DNA from: an uncultured Lachnospiraceae bacterium
Lineage (GTDB): Bacteria; Bacillota_A; Clostridia; Lachnospirales; Lachnospiraceae
NCBI GenBank assembly: GCA_910585355.1
Contig: CAJUDN010000008.1
Coordinates: 25,881-32,937 of the forward strand
DNA length: 7,057 bases
Reading direction: 5' to 3'
In this document: in pieces, positions 1-5,451 of the stretch
Layout: each line of letters starts with the position of its first letter
How positions within the stretch are numbered: the stretch's first letter is position 1
Translations under genes and position numbers: made by a program
Notes under the pieces: generated by a model
The model's database searches: none
What the model saw: only the letters and a program-made list of their open reading frames with translations
Told to the model about the DNA's origin: nothing

Positions 1-116
1 GCCACCATGGATACATGAAGCGTGCGTTCGATTTTCTTTAAATAACTGTCAAACTGGCCGCAGACTTTTCTTTCATGCTCTGCGGGAATGTCTACGATGG
101 TCTCAATTATGCTCAT
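1..116 (-). CDS. phoH: PhoH family protein, N-terminal fragment (runs off left edge)
   Basis: Only the first 38 codons are in the window. The peptide begins MSIIETIVDIPAEHERKVCG and goes on through a stretch with FDSYLKKIERTLHVSM, which resembles the N-terminal region of PhoH-like proteins of Lachnospiraceae. The P-loop ATPase/RNA-binding part expected in PhoH lies beyond the edge. The ATG overlaps the 3' end of yqfD by 14 nt, so the two are almost certainly co-transcribed and possibly translationally coupled. A GAGGAG lies inside yqfD, about 13 nt upstream, a little far for a classical site. The order yqfC–yqfD–phoH is conserved in many Firmicutes and supports the call more than the short peptide does. 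PhoH proteins are predicted cytoplasmic ATPases of uncertain role. Confidence 0.82.
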   Translation of the reverse strand, partial: MSIIETIVDIPAEHERKVCGQFDSYLKKIERTLHVSMV

Positions 117-1338
117 TTACAGTCTGGTTCTCCTCTTGTTTTTCCGGGATCGGAACTTCTTTCGCAATGTCCTCCACAACCGTTACTGTTCCCGTAATGG
201 TCCACCCGGATTCACTTTTCTCTATTTTACCATCATTTCCAAGGATTTGTATACCTTTTTCTGTTAATTTTTCCATATATTCCCCCACATAGCTCCCACA
301 AATGCGAAGAACCGCCTCCCTGGTCCATGCGTTCTCATAGGGAACGTACTCATAGGCAGTGATGAACCCCCCATAAACAGGAAGATAAAAATCTTCAAAA
401 ATTTTAAGCTGCGCCTCTTCCGTGACAAACTCCCATTCCCCTTCCCCGTAAGAGGGCATCAGAAAATAAAAGGTTCTTCCGAACGCCTTAAAAAAGGCTC
501 CGTACCGTTTTTTTCCGGTCCTGCCCCTTACCGTATAGCTGAGCGGCAGATGCTTTTGTACAGTATGGACCGTTTTCGCATAGATTTCCCCGTCCGCATG
601 GATTTCATGACTGTTTACCAGCGTTTCTGAATCATCGTAGATGGGAATGGTCCCATCCACCAAAAGATCTCCGGCCTTCACCTCGTCCCCGGCTTTCACC
701 GCGGGAAAGCCGTTCCGCACCACGCATCTTGTGATTACGCCGTCTTTCCCGGCCGCCAGGTCGCAGGGCGTTTCAGGGGCCTTAACGGGCGCCAGAAGGG
801 CCTCATTTTCCTTTACATGGATAATAAGTCTAGTCCCCCGGATCTCCGCCGAAACCCAGGTGATTTCTGTAAACTGGTTTCGTATTTCCCCCTCCAGGGC
901 TTCACAGGAAATCTTTGACTTTTTCATGCCGCAGACCACCGGCAGGGTTTCCATGTAATGTAAAAGCATCTCATCGGTAAATCTCAGATTTCCCTCAAAG
1001 GATATGTCCCAGATAAAAAAAGAAAGGCAGTAGAGCATAAGAAAAAAGGACATGACTCCGGCGGCCAGAAGCTTCCGTTTCCGGTTCCTGTGCAGAAAAA
1101 AGGGAAGTCCGTATTTTTCCCGCAGAAAAAGCCGTACTCCCGCTTTTTTCACCAGCGGCTTCATCCGTTTATAATCTTCTGCCGTGGTCCAGAAGGACAC
1201 CTCTCCTTCTCCATCTTTGGATATTTCCAGAATTTTAAATTCCCTCTGGGCGGCTATATTAAAAAAACGCTCCTTGTCATGACCTGTAATTTCCGCCTTC
1301 ACTCCGCCGGAAAAAAAGAACCGCTTCCATGCCTTCAA
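103..1338 (-). CDS. yqfD: Sporulation protein YqfD, TTG start
   Basis: A 411-residue protein of the YqfD family, which in Bacillus is needed at a mid-sporulation stage and belongs to the mother-cell programme. It shows a ~90-residue basic N-terminal cytoplasmic domain, one membrane segment at about residues 89–110 (LLAAGVMSFFLMLYCLSFFIW), then a POTRA-like stretch at about 112–180 (starting DISFEGNLRFTDEMLLHYM) and a barrel-like segment around 196–230 (KDGVITRCVV, AGDEVKAGDLLVDG). The C-terminal half is presumably outside the mother-cell membrane. The ORF could start at an ATG at 1404, but that start has no nearby Shine-Dalgarno and adds an atypical 22-residue leader (MPGSGWRILQ...). TTG at 1338 has AAGGGG eight nt upstream and gives a start beginning (M)KAWKRFFFSGGV, as in relatives. 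It sits 74 nt after yqfC and overlaps phoH by 14 nt. The family call is firm; the start is inferred. Confidence 0.92.
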   Translation of the reverse strand: MKAWKRFFFSGGVKAEITGHDKERFFNIAAQREFKILEISKDGEGEVSFWTTAEDYKRMKPLVKKAGVRLFLREKYGLPFFLHRNRKRKLLAAGVMSFFLMLYCLSFFIWDISFEGNLRFTDEMLLHYMETLPVVCGMKKSKISCEALEGEIRNQFTEITWVSAEIRGTRLIIHVKENEALLAPVKAPETPCDLAAGKDGVITRCVVRNGFPAVKAGDEVKAGDLLVDGTIPIYDDSETLVNSHEIHADGEIYAKTVHTVQKHLPLSYTVRGRTGKKRYGAFFKAFGRTFYFLMPSYGEGEWEFVTEEAQLKIFEDFYLPVYGGFITAYEYVPYENAWTREAVLRICGSYVGEYMEKLTEKGIQILGNDGKIEKSESGWTITGTVTVVEDIAKEVPIPEKQEENQTVNEHN

Positions 1339-1412
1339 ATTTCCATCCCCTTTTCTATGTAAAAGAATCCGGATCTGCAGGATTCTCCATCCGCTGCCGG
1401 GCATACGAAGAT

Positions 1413-1685
1413 TTACTCAAACTTCACATCCTCAATCTGCCCCACGATCTCCATTTCGTCCTTGTCATAATATCGGATCTTTAAATTTCTTCCAAAAATG
1501 GAAAGCTTATACCGCTTCGCCTGCAGCTTTATGGACGTGTCGGAATAAATCAGAATACTTCTGTAATTTTCCACGCGCAGGGTGTTCTTTCCGATTGCTG
1601 TCAATAAAGTTTCCCCCAACACCGCGTCCCGGGGCAGCCTTAAGGACTCCGCCAGCGCGTCCCCGTCATAGGTTTTCTTCTTCAA
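1413..1685 (-). CDS. yqfC: Sporulation protein YqfC, TTG start
   Basis: A 90-residue protein matching the YqfC family in size, content and position directly before yqfD. Recognisable stretches are DALAESLRLPRDAVLGE, the short beta-rich RVENYRSILIYSDTSIKL, and a C-terminal part ending EMEIVGQIEDVKFE. It has no signal peptide or membrane segment. YqfC is a sporulation protein of unknown biochemistry. The start is chosen as TTG at 1685 because AGGAG lies at 1693–1697, exactly seven nt upstream. The two in-frame ATGs upstream (1715 and 1757) lack a Shine-Dalgarno. The 1757 one falls inside the hairpin of the rpsU terminator, and the 1715 one would lie at or before the transcription start predicted from the sigma-E type -10. 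Expression in the mother cell together with yqfD is expected from the family and agrees with that promoter element. Confidence 0.87.
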   Translation of the reverse strand: MKKKTYDGDALAESLRLPRDAVLGETLLTAIGKNTLRVENYRSILIYSDTSIKLQAKRYKLSIFGRNLKIRYYDKDEMEIVGQIEDVKFE

Positions 1686-1718
1686 GATCAGGCTCCTGCT
1701 TTCTCGTGGATTCATGTT

Positions 1719-1726
1719 AATGTATG
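1719..1726 (-). promoter_or_regulatory. Possible sigma-E type -10 element before yqfC
   Basis: On the minus strand the octamer CATACATT matches the sigma-E -10 consensus (CATACANT) of spore-forming Firmicutes. It would start transcription around 1712, leaving a leader of about 27 nt that contains the AGGAG of yqfC. yqfC and yqfD belong to the mother-cell sporulation programme in Bacillus, so the placement makes sense. The weakness is the -35: at the usual 13–15 nt spacing only a T-rich stretch is present, and the nearest ATA-containing candidate (GGATATC) is about 21 nt away, inside the rpsU terminator stem. Confidence 0.4.
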
Positions 1727-1737
1727 CAAAGAAACGC

Positions 1738-1772
1738 AAAAAAAGAAGATATCCCAAAAAGGAATATCTTCT
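1738..1772 (-). terminator. Intrinsic terminator of rpsU
   Basis: In the minus-strand transcript GAAGATATTCC pairs with GGGATATCTTC (11 bp with one U·G wobble) around a five-U loop, followed directly by seven U. It begins about 17 nt after the rpsU stop codon. It separates rpsU from the sporulation genes yqfC–yqfD–phoH, implying that these have their own promoter. The other orientation has no comparable U tract, so it works for the minus strand only. Confidence 0.9.
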
Positions 1773-1788
1773 TAACGACGCGTTTTCA

Positions 1789-1965
1789 TTAATTGTATTT
1801 ACGCTTTCTTGCGGCTTCAGACTTCTTTTTACGTCTTACGCTGGGCTTTTCGTAATGCTCTCTTTTACGAATTTCCTGCTGAATACCAGCCTTCGCACAG
1901 TTTCTTTTGAATCTGCGTAAAGCGCTGTCCAGACTCTCGTTATCTTTAACGATTACGTTTGACAT
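1789..1965 (-). CDS. rpsU: 30S ribosomal protein S21
   Basis: A 58-residue, very basic protein starting MSNVIVKDNESLDSALRRFK, with the typical S21 continuation RNCAKAGIQQEIRKREHYEKPSVRRKKKSEAARKRK in two parts. S21 binds the small ribosomal subunit near the 3' end of 16S rRNA and helps in translation initiation; the length is normal for the family. The ATG has two purine-rich candidates upstream, AGGTG 6 nt away and a stronger GGAGGGAGG about 13 nt away. The gene lies 130 nt downstream of alaS but has its own strong promoter, a hairpin leader and a terminator, so it looks monocistronic. Placement just before yqfC/yqfD/phoH mirrors the rpsU–yqfC–yqfD–phoH neighbourhood in Bacillus, where further genes lie between rpsU and yqfC. 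Confidence 0.97.
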   Translation of the reverse strand: MSNVIVKDNESLDSALRRFKRNCAKAGIQQEIRKREHYEKPSVRRKKKSEAARKRKYN

Positions 1966-1978
1966 AGCTCACACCTAA

Positions 1979-2015
1979 CCTCCCTCCAGTTGTGTAATTG
2001 TGCATAATACAACTG
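1979..2015 (-). promoter_or_regulatory. rpsU leader hairpin abutting the Shine-Dalgarno
   Basis: In the rpsU leader CAGTTGT (2009–2015) pairs perfectly with ACAACTG (1987–1993) around a 15-nt loop. The loop offers an alternative smaller pairing, TTGT with ACAA. The 3' arm touches the GGAGGGAGG ribosome-binding stretch directly. It has no U tract, so it is not a terminator. A role in controlling translation or RNA stability of rpsU is possible but is inference; I do not recognise a named ribosomal-protein leader here. Confidence 0.45.
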
Positions 2016-2041
2016 TTTGGGTATTTTTTAGCACTGGTATG

Positions 2042-2069
2042 ATTATATCATAAATTACACATTCGTCAA
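2042..2069 (-). promoter_or_regulatory. Sigma-A promoter of rpsU
   Basis: On the minus strand a TTGACG -35 (2064–2069) is followed after 16 nt by a perfect TATAAT -10 (2042–2047). The predicted start near 2035 gives a leader of about 70 nt, which contains the hairpin and the Shine-Dalgarno. It is close to consensus, as expected for a ribosomal protein gene. The promoter lies between the alaS stop and rpsU, in an AT-rich spacer where I see no terminator for alaS. Confidence 0.88.
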
Positions 2070-2094
2070 CATATTTTTTGAAATTCTTTAAAAA

Positions 2095-4737
2095 TTATTC
2101 CTTAATCTGCTCTGAAACGACATCCGTCACTTTTTCAAGAGCCAAAACAACGCCTTCCGGATTTTTGCCCCCGGCCTGAGCCATGTTCGGGCGGCCTCCG
2201 CCGCCGCCCCCCACCAGGCCCGCAATGGCCTTAATGAGATTTCCTGCATGGGCGCCGCGCCTTTGGGCGTCGTCGGTTGCTGTGGCCATCAGGTTCACCT
2301 TGCCATCCAGCACGGAAGCGATTACAATAACGCCTTCTCCAAGCTTTTCCTTAAGCTGATCGCCTAAATTTCTTAATCCGTTCATATCCACGCCGTCGGC
2401 TCTCACTGCCAGAACCTTAACGCCCTTTACCTCTTTTACCTGATCCAGAACGTCGCCCATGGCTTCCTTAGCCAGTTTACTTTTGAGCTTTTCGTTTTCA
2501 GAATGAAGCGCCTTGATTTCTTCCATCATCGCTTCGATTTTAGCGGTCAGAGCGTTTGGCGTCGTCTTGGCAGCGGCCGCCGCCTGGGAAAGCTCTGTCT
2601 CCACCGCCTCATAATGACTTAAAAGGCCGTCAGAAGTCAGGGCCTCAATACGCCGCACTCCGGCGGCGATTCCCGCTTCCGAGAGAATCTTAAAAGAGCT
2701 GATAGATACGGTATTGTCCACATGGGTTCCGCCGCAGAGCTCTGTGGAGAAATCCCCCATCTTTACCACGCGGACCGTGTCGCCGTACTTTTCACCGAAC
2801 AGAGCCATAGCCCCGGTCTTTTTGGCCTCCTCCAAGCTCATAATATCCGTATGGACCTCAAGGCCCGCGCGGATTTCCTTATTTACTATCTCCTCCACCT
2901 GCCTGATCTCTTCCGGAGTCATAGCGGAGAAATGAGTAAAGTCAAAACGCAGCCTGTCGCATGTCACAAGGGAGCCGGCCTGCTCTACATGCTCGCCTAA
3001 CACGGTGCGGAGGGCCTTATGAAGAAGGTGGGTCGCGCTGTGGTTTCTGGCGGTCAGGGCGCGGTTTTCTTCATCTACCTTTAAGGTAACGGTCTCGCCC
3101 ACCTGAAACATACCGCTTGTCATCACGCCCGCATGGCCCACTTTGCCTCCCTGAAGCTTAATGGTATCTTCCACGGTAAAAGTTCCGTTTTCCGATACAA
3201 TCCGGCCGATATCGGCCTGCTGGCCGCCCATGGTGGCATAAAACGGGGTCTCCTCCACAAGAATGGTTCCTCTCTGACCATCGGTTAACGCTTCCACAAC
3301 CTCGTCTTCCGTAGTCAGCACTGTAATCTTAGAATCATGGTTCAGTCTGTCATACCCCACAAATTCTGAAGTGACCGAGGGGTCGATGGACTGGTAAACG
3401 GTCACGTCGGCGCCCATGTAATTCGTGGTCTTTCTGGCCTTTCTGGCCTTTTCCTTCTGTTCCTTCATACAGGCGGCAAAGCCGTCCTCGTCCACCCGGA
3501 AATTTTTCTCCTCCAGGATTTCTCTGGTAAGATCCAGAGGAAATCCATAGGTATCATAAAGCTTAAAGGCATCGGAACCGGGAAGCACAGAGGCGCCGTT
3601 CTTCTTCATTTCCTCTTCCATGTCGGAAAGGATGGCAAGCCCCTGATCTATGGTCTTATTAAACTTATCCTCTTCCTCCGTGAGAACCTTAAAGATCATC
3701 ACTTTCTTTTCTTCCAGCTCGGGATACCCGTCCTTTGACAGCGCTATCACCGTATCGGAGAGATTTGCAAGGAACTTTCCTTCCATGCCTAGCTTCCTTC
3801 CATGGCGTGCGGCGCGTCTTAAGAGGCGGCGCAGCACATACCCGCGGCCCTCGTTGGATGGCATGATTCCATCGGAAATCATAAAGGTACAGGATTTAAT
3901 ATGGTCCGTCACAATACGCAGGGAAACGTCCGTATCGTGGTCCTTCTGGTATTCCTTTCCCGCAAGGGCGCATACCCGGTCAAGGAGGGCTTTGTTGGTG
4001 TCGATGGTGAACAGGGAATCTGCATCCTGCACTACAACAGCCAGGCGCTCCAGCCCCATGCCCGTATCAATGTTTTTCTGCACCAGATCGGTATAATTCC
4101 CATGTCCGTCATTGTTATACTGGGAGAACACGTTGTTCCATACTTCGATGTAACGGTCGCACTCGCAGCCCACGGTACAGCCCGGTTTCCCGCAGCCGTA
4201 TTTTTCTCCGCGGTCATAGTAAATTTCGGAACAGGGACCGCAGGGACCTGCACCGTGCTCCCAGAAGTTGTCCTCTCTTCCAAAACGGAAAATCCGGTCA
4301 GCCGGAATTCCGATCTCTTCGTTCCAGATCTTAAATGCCTCTTCATCATCTAAGTAAATGGACGGATACAGGCGGTCCGCCTCCAGGCCAACAACTTCTG
4401 TTAAAAATTCCCAGGACCAATGAATGGCCTCTGTCTTAAAATAATCTCCGAAAGAAAAATTTCCCAGCATCTCAAAAAAGGTGCCATGACGGGCTGTCTT
4501 ACCGATATTCTCAATGTCGCCGGTACGGATGCACTTCTGGCAGGTGCAGACTCTGCGCCTGGGCGGAATCTCCTGCCCGGTAAAGTAAGGCTTTAAAGGA
4601 GCCATACCGGAATTGATTAAAAGTAAGCTGTTGTCATTGTGAGGAACAAGGGAAAAGCTCTTCATCGCCAGATGTCCCTTGCTCTCGAAAAACTCAAGGA
4701 ACATTTTCCTCAGTTCGTTCACACCATATTTCTGCAT
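2095..4737 (-). CDS. alaS: Alanine--tRNA ligase, full length
   Basis: An 880-residue cytoplasmic enzyme that attaches alanine to tRNA-Ala and removes mischarged serine or glycine; the length is normal for bacteria. The class II catalytic core is at the N-terminus: RHGTFFEMLGNFSFGDYF (about 84–100), GAGPCGPCSEIYYD (162–175) and the motif 3 segment DTGMGLERLA (224–233). A cysteine cluster, C182, C187, C191 and C193, sits in an insert before the EVWN segment, a pattern common in clostridial AlaRS. The editing domain has both zinc-binding parts, HSATH (H566, H570) and CGGTH (C668, H672). A helical stretch (about 705–760) precedes the C-terminal DHHA1/C-Ala domain with its glycine-rich GGGGGGRPNMAQAGG (843–857). 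The ATG has AGGAGG nine nt upstream. It is the second gene of an operon with the 39-residue membrane protein. No T-box is seen ahead of it. Confidence 0.99.
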   Translation of the reverse strand: MQKYGVNELRKMFLEFFESKGHLAMKSFSLVPHNDNSLLLINSGMAPLKPYFTGQEIPPRRRVCTCQKCIRTGDIENIGKTARHGTFFEMLGNFSFGDYFKTEAIHWSWEFLTEVVGLEADRLYPSIYLDDEEAFKIWNEEIGIPADRIFRFGREDNFWEHGAGPCGPCSEIYYDRGEKYGCGKPGCTVGCECDRYIEVWNNVFSQYNNDGHGNYTDLVQKNIDTGMGLERLAVVVQDADSLFTIDTNKALLDRVCALAGKEYQKDHDTDVSLRIVTDHIKSCTFMISDGIMPSNEGRGYVLRRLLRRAARHGRKLGMEGKFLANLSDTVIALSKDGYPELEEKKVMIFKVLTEEEDKFNKTIDQGLAILSDMEEEMKKNGASVLPGSDAFKLYDTYGFPLDLTREILEEKNFRVDEDGFAACMKEQKEKARKARKTTNYMGADVTVYQSIDPSVTSEFVGYDRLNHDSKITVLTTEDEVVEALTDGQRGTILVEETPFYATMGGQQADIGRIVSENGTFTVEDTIKLQGGKVGHAGVMTSGMFQVGETVTLKVDEENRALTARNHSATHLLHKALRTVLGEHVEQAGSLVTCDRLRFDFTHFSAMTPEEIRQVEEIVNKEIRAGLEVHTDIMSLEEAKKTGAMALFGEKYGDTVRVVKMGDFSTELCGGTHVDNTVSISSFKILSEAGIAAGVRRIEALTSDGLLSHYEAVETELSQAAAAAKTTPNALTAKIEAMMEEIKALHSENEKLKSKLAKEAMGDVLDQVKEVKGVKVLAVRADGVDMNGLRNLGDQLKEKLGEGVIVIASVLDGKVNLMATATDDAQRRGAHAGNLIKAIAGLVGGGGGGRPNMAQAGGKNPEGVVLALEKVTDVVSEQIKE

Positions 4738-4754
4738 GGTTTTCTGCCTCCTGG

Positions 4755-4874
4755 TTACTGTTTATTTCTTTTGTCTTTAAATTTTTTACCGCAGACAAGG
4801 CCTGCGAACGCAAACGCACAGAGGATCGCTGCCTTAATTACGGTTTCTATAAATGTAGCGAAAAATGCGGACAT
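4755..4874 (-). CDS. Small single-pass membrane protein ahead of alaS (39 aa)
   Basis: A 39-residue protein, MSAFFATFIETVIKAAILCA followed by FAFAGLVCGKKFKDKRNKQ. Residues about 3–28 form one hydrophobic helix with E10 and K14 inside it and a small-residue face (A, G), and the tail from K30 is strongly basic, so the C-terminus should be cytoplasmic. The ATG at 4874 has a perfect AAGGAGG with GAGTTT as spacer, strong evidence that it is translated. The same frame stays open to an ATG at 5021, but that start has no such site and lies upstream of the predicted promoter. The TAA is 17 nt before alaS, so the two are an operon. I recall similar short proteins in Lachnospiraceae carrying misleading automatic names such as 'vanadium nitrogenase'; nothing here supports that. 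The function is unknown. Confidence 0.78.
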   Translation of the reverse strand: MSAFFATFIETVIKAAILCAFAFAGLVCGKKFKDKRNKQ

Positions 4875-4959
4875 AAACTCCTCCTTTTCCGGCCGTCTTA
4901 TTCCTTTAGACGCCCATAGCTTTTTATTCATGTCAAAATGATACATAAATACCGTTTCT

Positions 4960-4988
4960 ATCATAAGCGGAAATCTTAAAATATTCAA
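4960..4988 (-). promoter_or_regulatory. Sigma-A promoter of the small-protein/alaS operon
   Basis: On the minus strand TTGAAT (4983–4988) and TATGAT (4960–4965) are separated by exactly 17 nt. The predicted start near 4953 leaves a leader of about 79 nt before the small gene. The leader holds a small hairpin, CGTCT pairing with AGACG around nine nt (about 4897–4915), just upstream of the AAGGAGG. It is far too short for a T-box and lacks the T-box core and terminator. Confidence 0.72.
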
Positions 4989-5028
4989 GAGGAAATGAAA
5001 AGATTTTATATTACAGTTCACAGGGCGG

Positions 5029-5089
5029 GGAAAAACGGAGAAAAGCAGACGTCAAGCTCGCTTGTAAGACTGCTTTTCTCCGTTTTTCC
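5029..5089. repeat. 20-bp perfect inverted repeat heading the array
   Basis: Positions 5029–5048 are the exact reverse complement of 5070–5089, with a 21-nt centre that itself holds CAAG/CTTG. The right arm is part of the 134-bp unit; the matching left arm exists in full only before unit one. Because the arms end in A5 on one side and T5 on the other, an RNA from either strand would form a long hairpin with a short U run, so it could act as a bidirectional terminator. It sits about 40 bp upstream of the alaS-operon -35, outside that transcript. Confidence 0.85.
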
Positions 5090-5317
5090 ACATCGGGTGA
5101 ACACCCGATGCTTCTTGTCCGCGGTACGCGGGCAAGAAGATGCCCCCTTCCGTGAATGATAACAAAAAAAAGATAAAAACAGGCGTCAAGCTCGCTTGTA
5201 AGACTGCTTTTCTCCGTTTTTCCACATCGGGTGAACACCCGATGCTTCTTGTCCGCGGTACGCGGGCAAGAAGATGCCCCCTCCCGTGAATGATAACGAA
5301 AAGCAGATAAAATCAGA

Positions 5318-5376
5318 CGTCAAGCTCGTTTGTAAGACTGCTTTTCTCCGTTTTTCCACGCCTCGTGAATGGTAAC
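5318..5376. repeat. Truncated third repeat unit lacking both hairpins
   Basis: The first 42 bases match the other units with one change (CTCGTTTG for CTCGCTTG). After TTTTTCCAC the sequence jumps to CGTGAATGGTAAC, the unit's end, so about 55 bp are missing. The missing block is almost exactly hairpins A and B. Just beyond, another CTGCTTTT (5384–5391) recurs and overlaps the -35 region of the acetyltransferase promoter. Confidence 0.82.
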
Positions 5377-5387
5377 AAATATTCTGC

Positions 5388-5416
5388 TTTTGGAATTATA
5401 AAAACTTTGGTATAGT
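5388..5416 (+). promoter_or_regulatory. Extended -10 promoter of the acetyltransferase gene
   Basis: TATAGT at 5411–5416 is preceded by TGG, giving an extended -10 (TGNTATAGT). The -35 is weak: TTTTGG (5388–5393) at 17-nt spacing or TTGGAA (5390–5395) at 15. Transcription would begin near 5422–5424, which places the first ATG (5422) at the very transcript end and favours the ATG at 5452 as the start. Confidence 0.55.
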
Positions 5417-5451
5417 TATATATGAATCGAAATTTGGTGGTGAATGTGCAT

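Larger units (their letters stand above)
5029..5376. repeat. Tandem array of 134-bp hairpin-bearing repeats, 2 full + 1 truncated unit
   Basis: The motif GTCAAGCTCG starts at 5051 and 5185, and a copy starts at 5319, so the period is exactly 134 bp. Units one (5050–5163) and two (5184–5297) differ at a single position out of 114 (T at 5149, C at 5283). Each full unit contains, in order: an arm CTGCTTTTCTCCG with TTTTTCC, hairpin A (CATCGGGTG, AA, CACCCGATG; 5091–5110 and 5225–5244), hairpin B (CTTCTTGTCCGCG, GTA, CGCGGGCAAGAAG; 5111–5139 and 5245–5273), then GTGAATGATAAC. The 20-bp linkers between units are A-rich and less conserved. The array fills the gap between two divergent promoters. 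No convincing ORF has a ribosome-binding site here. I do not recognise the family; a dispersed intergenic repeat or a repeated structured RNA is possible. Confidence 0.9.

Noticed and set aside
2070..2094. Terminator directly after alaS
   Set aside because: The spacer is AT-rich but shows no stable stem followed by U; alaS transcripts may read into rpsU.
4032..4349. 105-codon minus-strand frame inside alaS
   Set aside because: Lies wholly within the intact alaS frame; a shadow.
4875..5021. Longer 88-residue form of the small membrane protein
   Set aside because: The extension would cross the TTGAAT/TATGAT promoter and lacks a ribosome-binding site, whereas ATG 4874 has a perfect one.
5011..5238. 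Minus-strand open frame through the first repeat units (75 codons)
   Set aside because: It is made of the 134-bp repeats themselves, has no Shine-Dalgarno and no protein-like composition; the same peptide piece repeats because the DNA repeats.
5029..5376. Array considered as a CRISPR
   Set aside because: Repeats are over 110 bp with a 134-bp period, the 20-bp linkers are A-rich and resemble each other, and no cas gene is present.
5422..5451. ATG at 5422 as start of the acetyltransferase
   Set aside because: It coincides with the predicted transcript start and has no Shine-Dalgarno, while ATG 5452 has GGTGGTG at good spacing. The longer form cannot be excluded.
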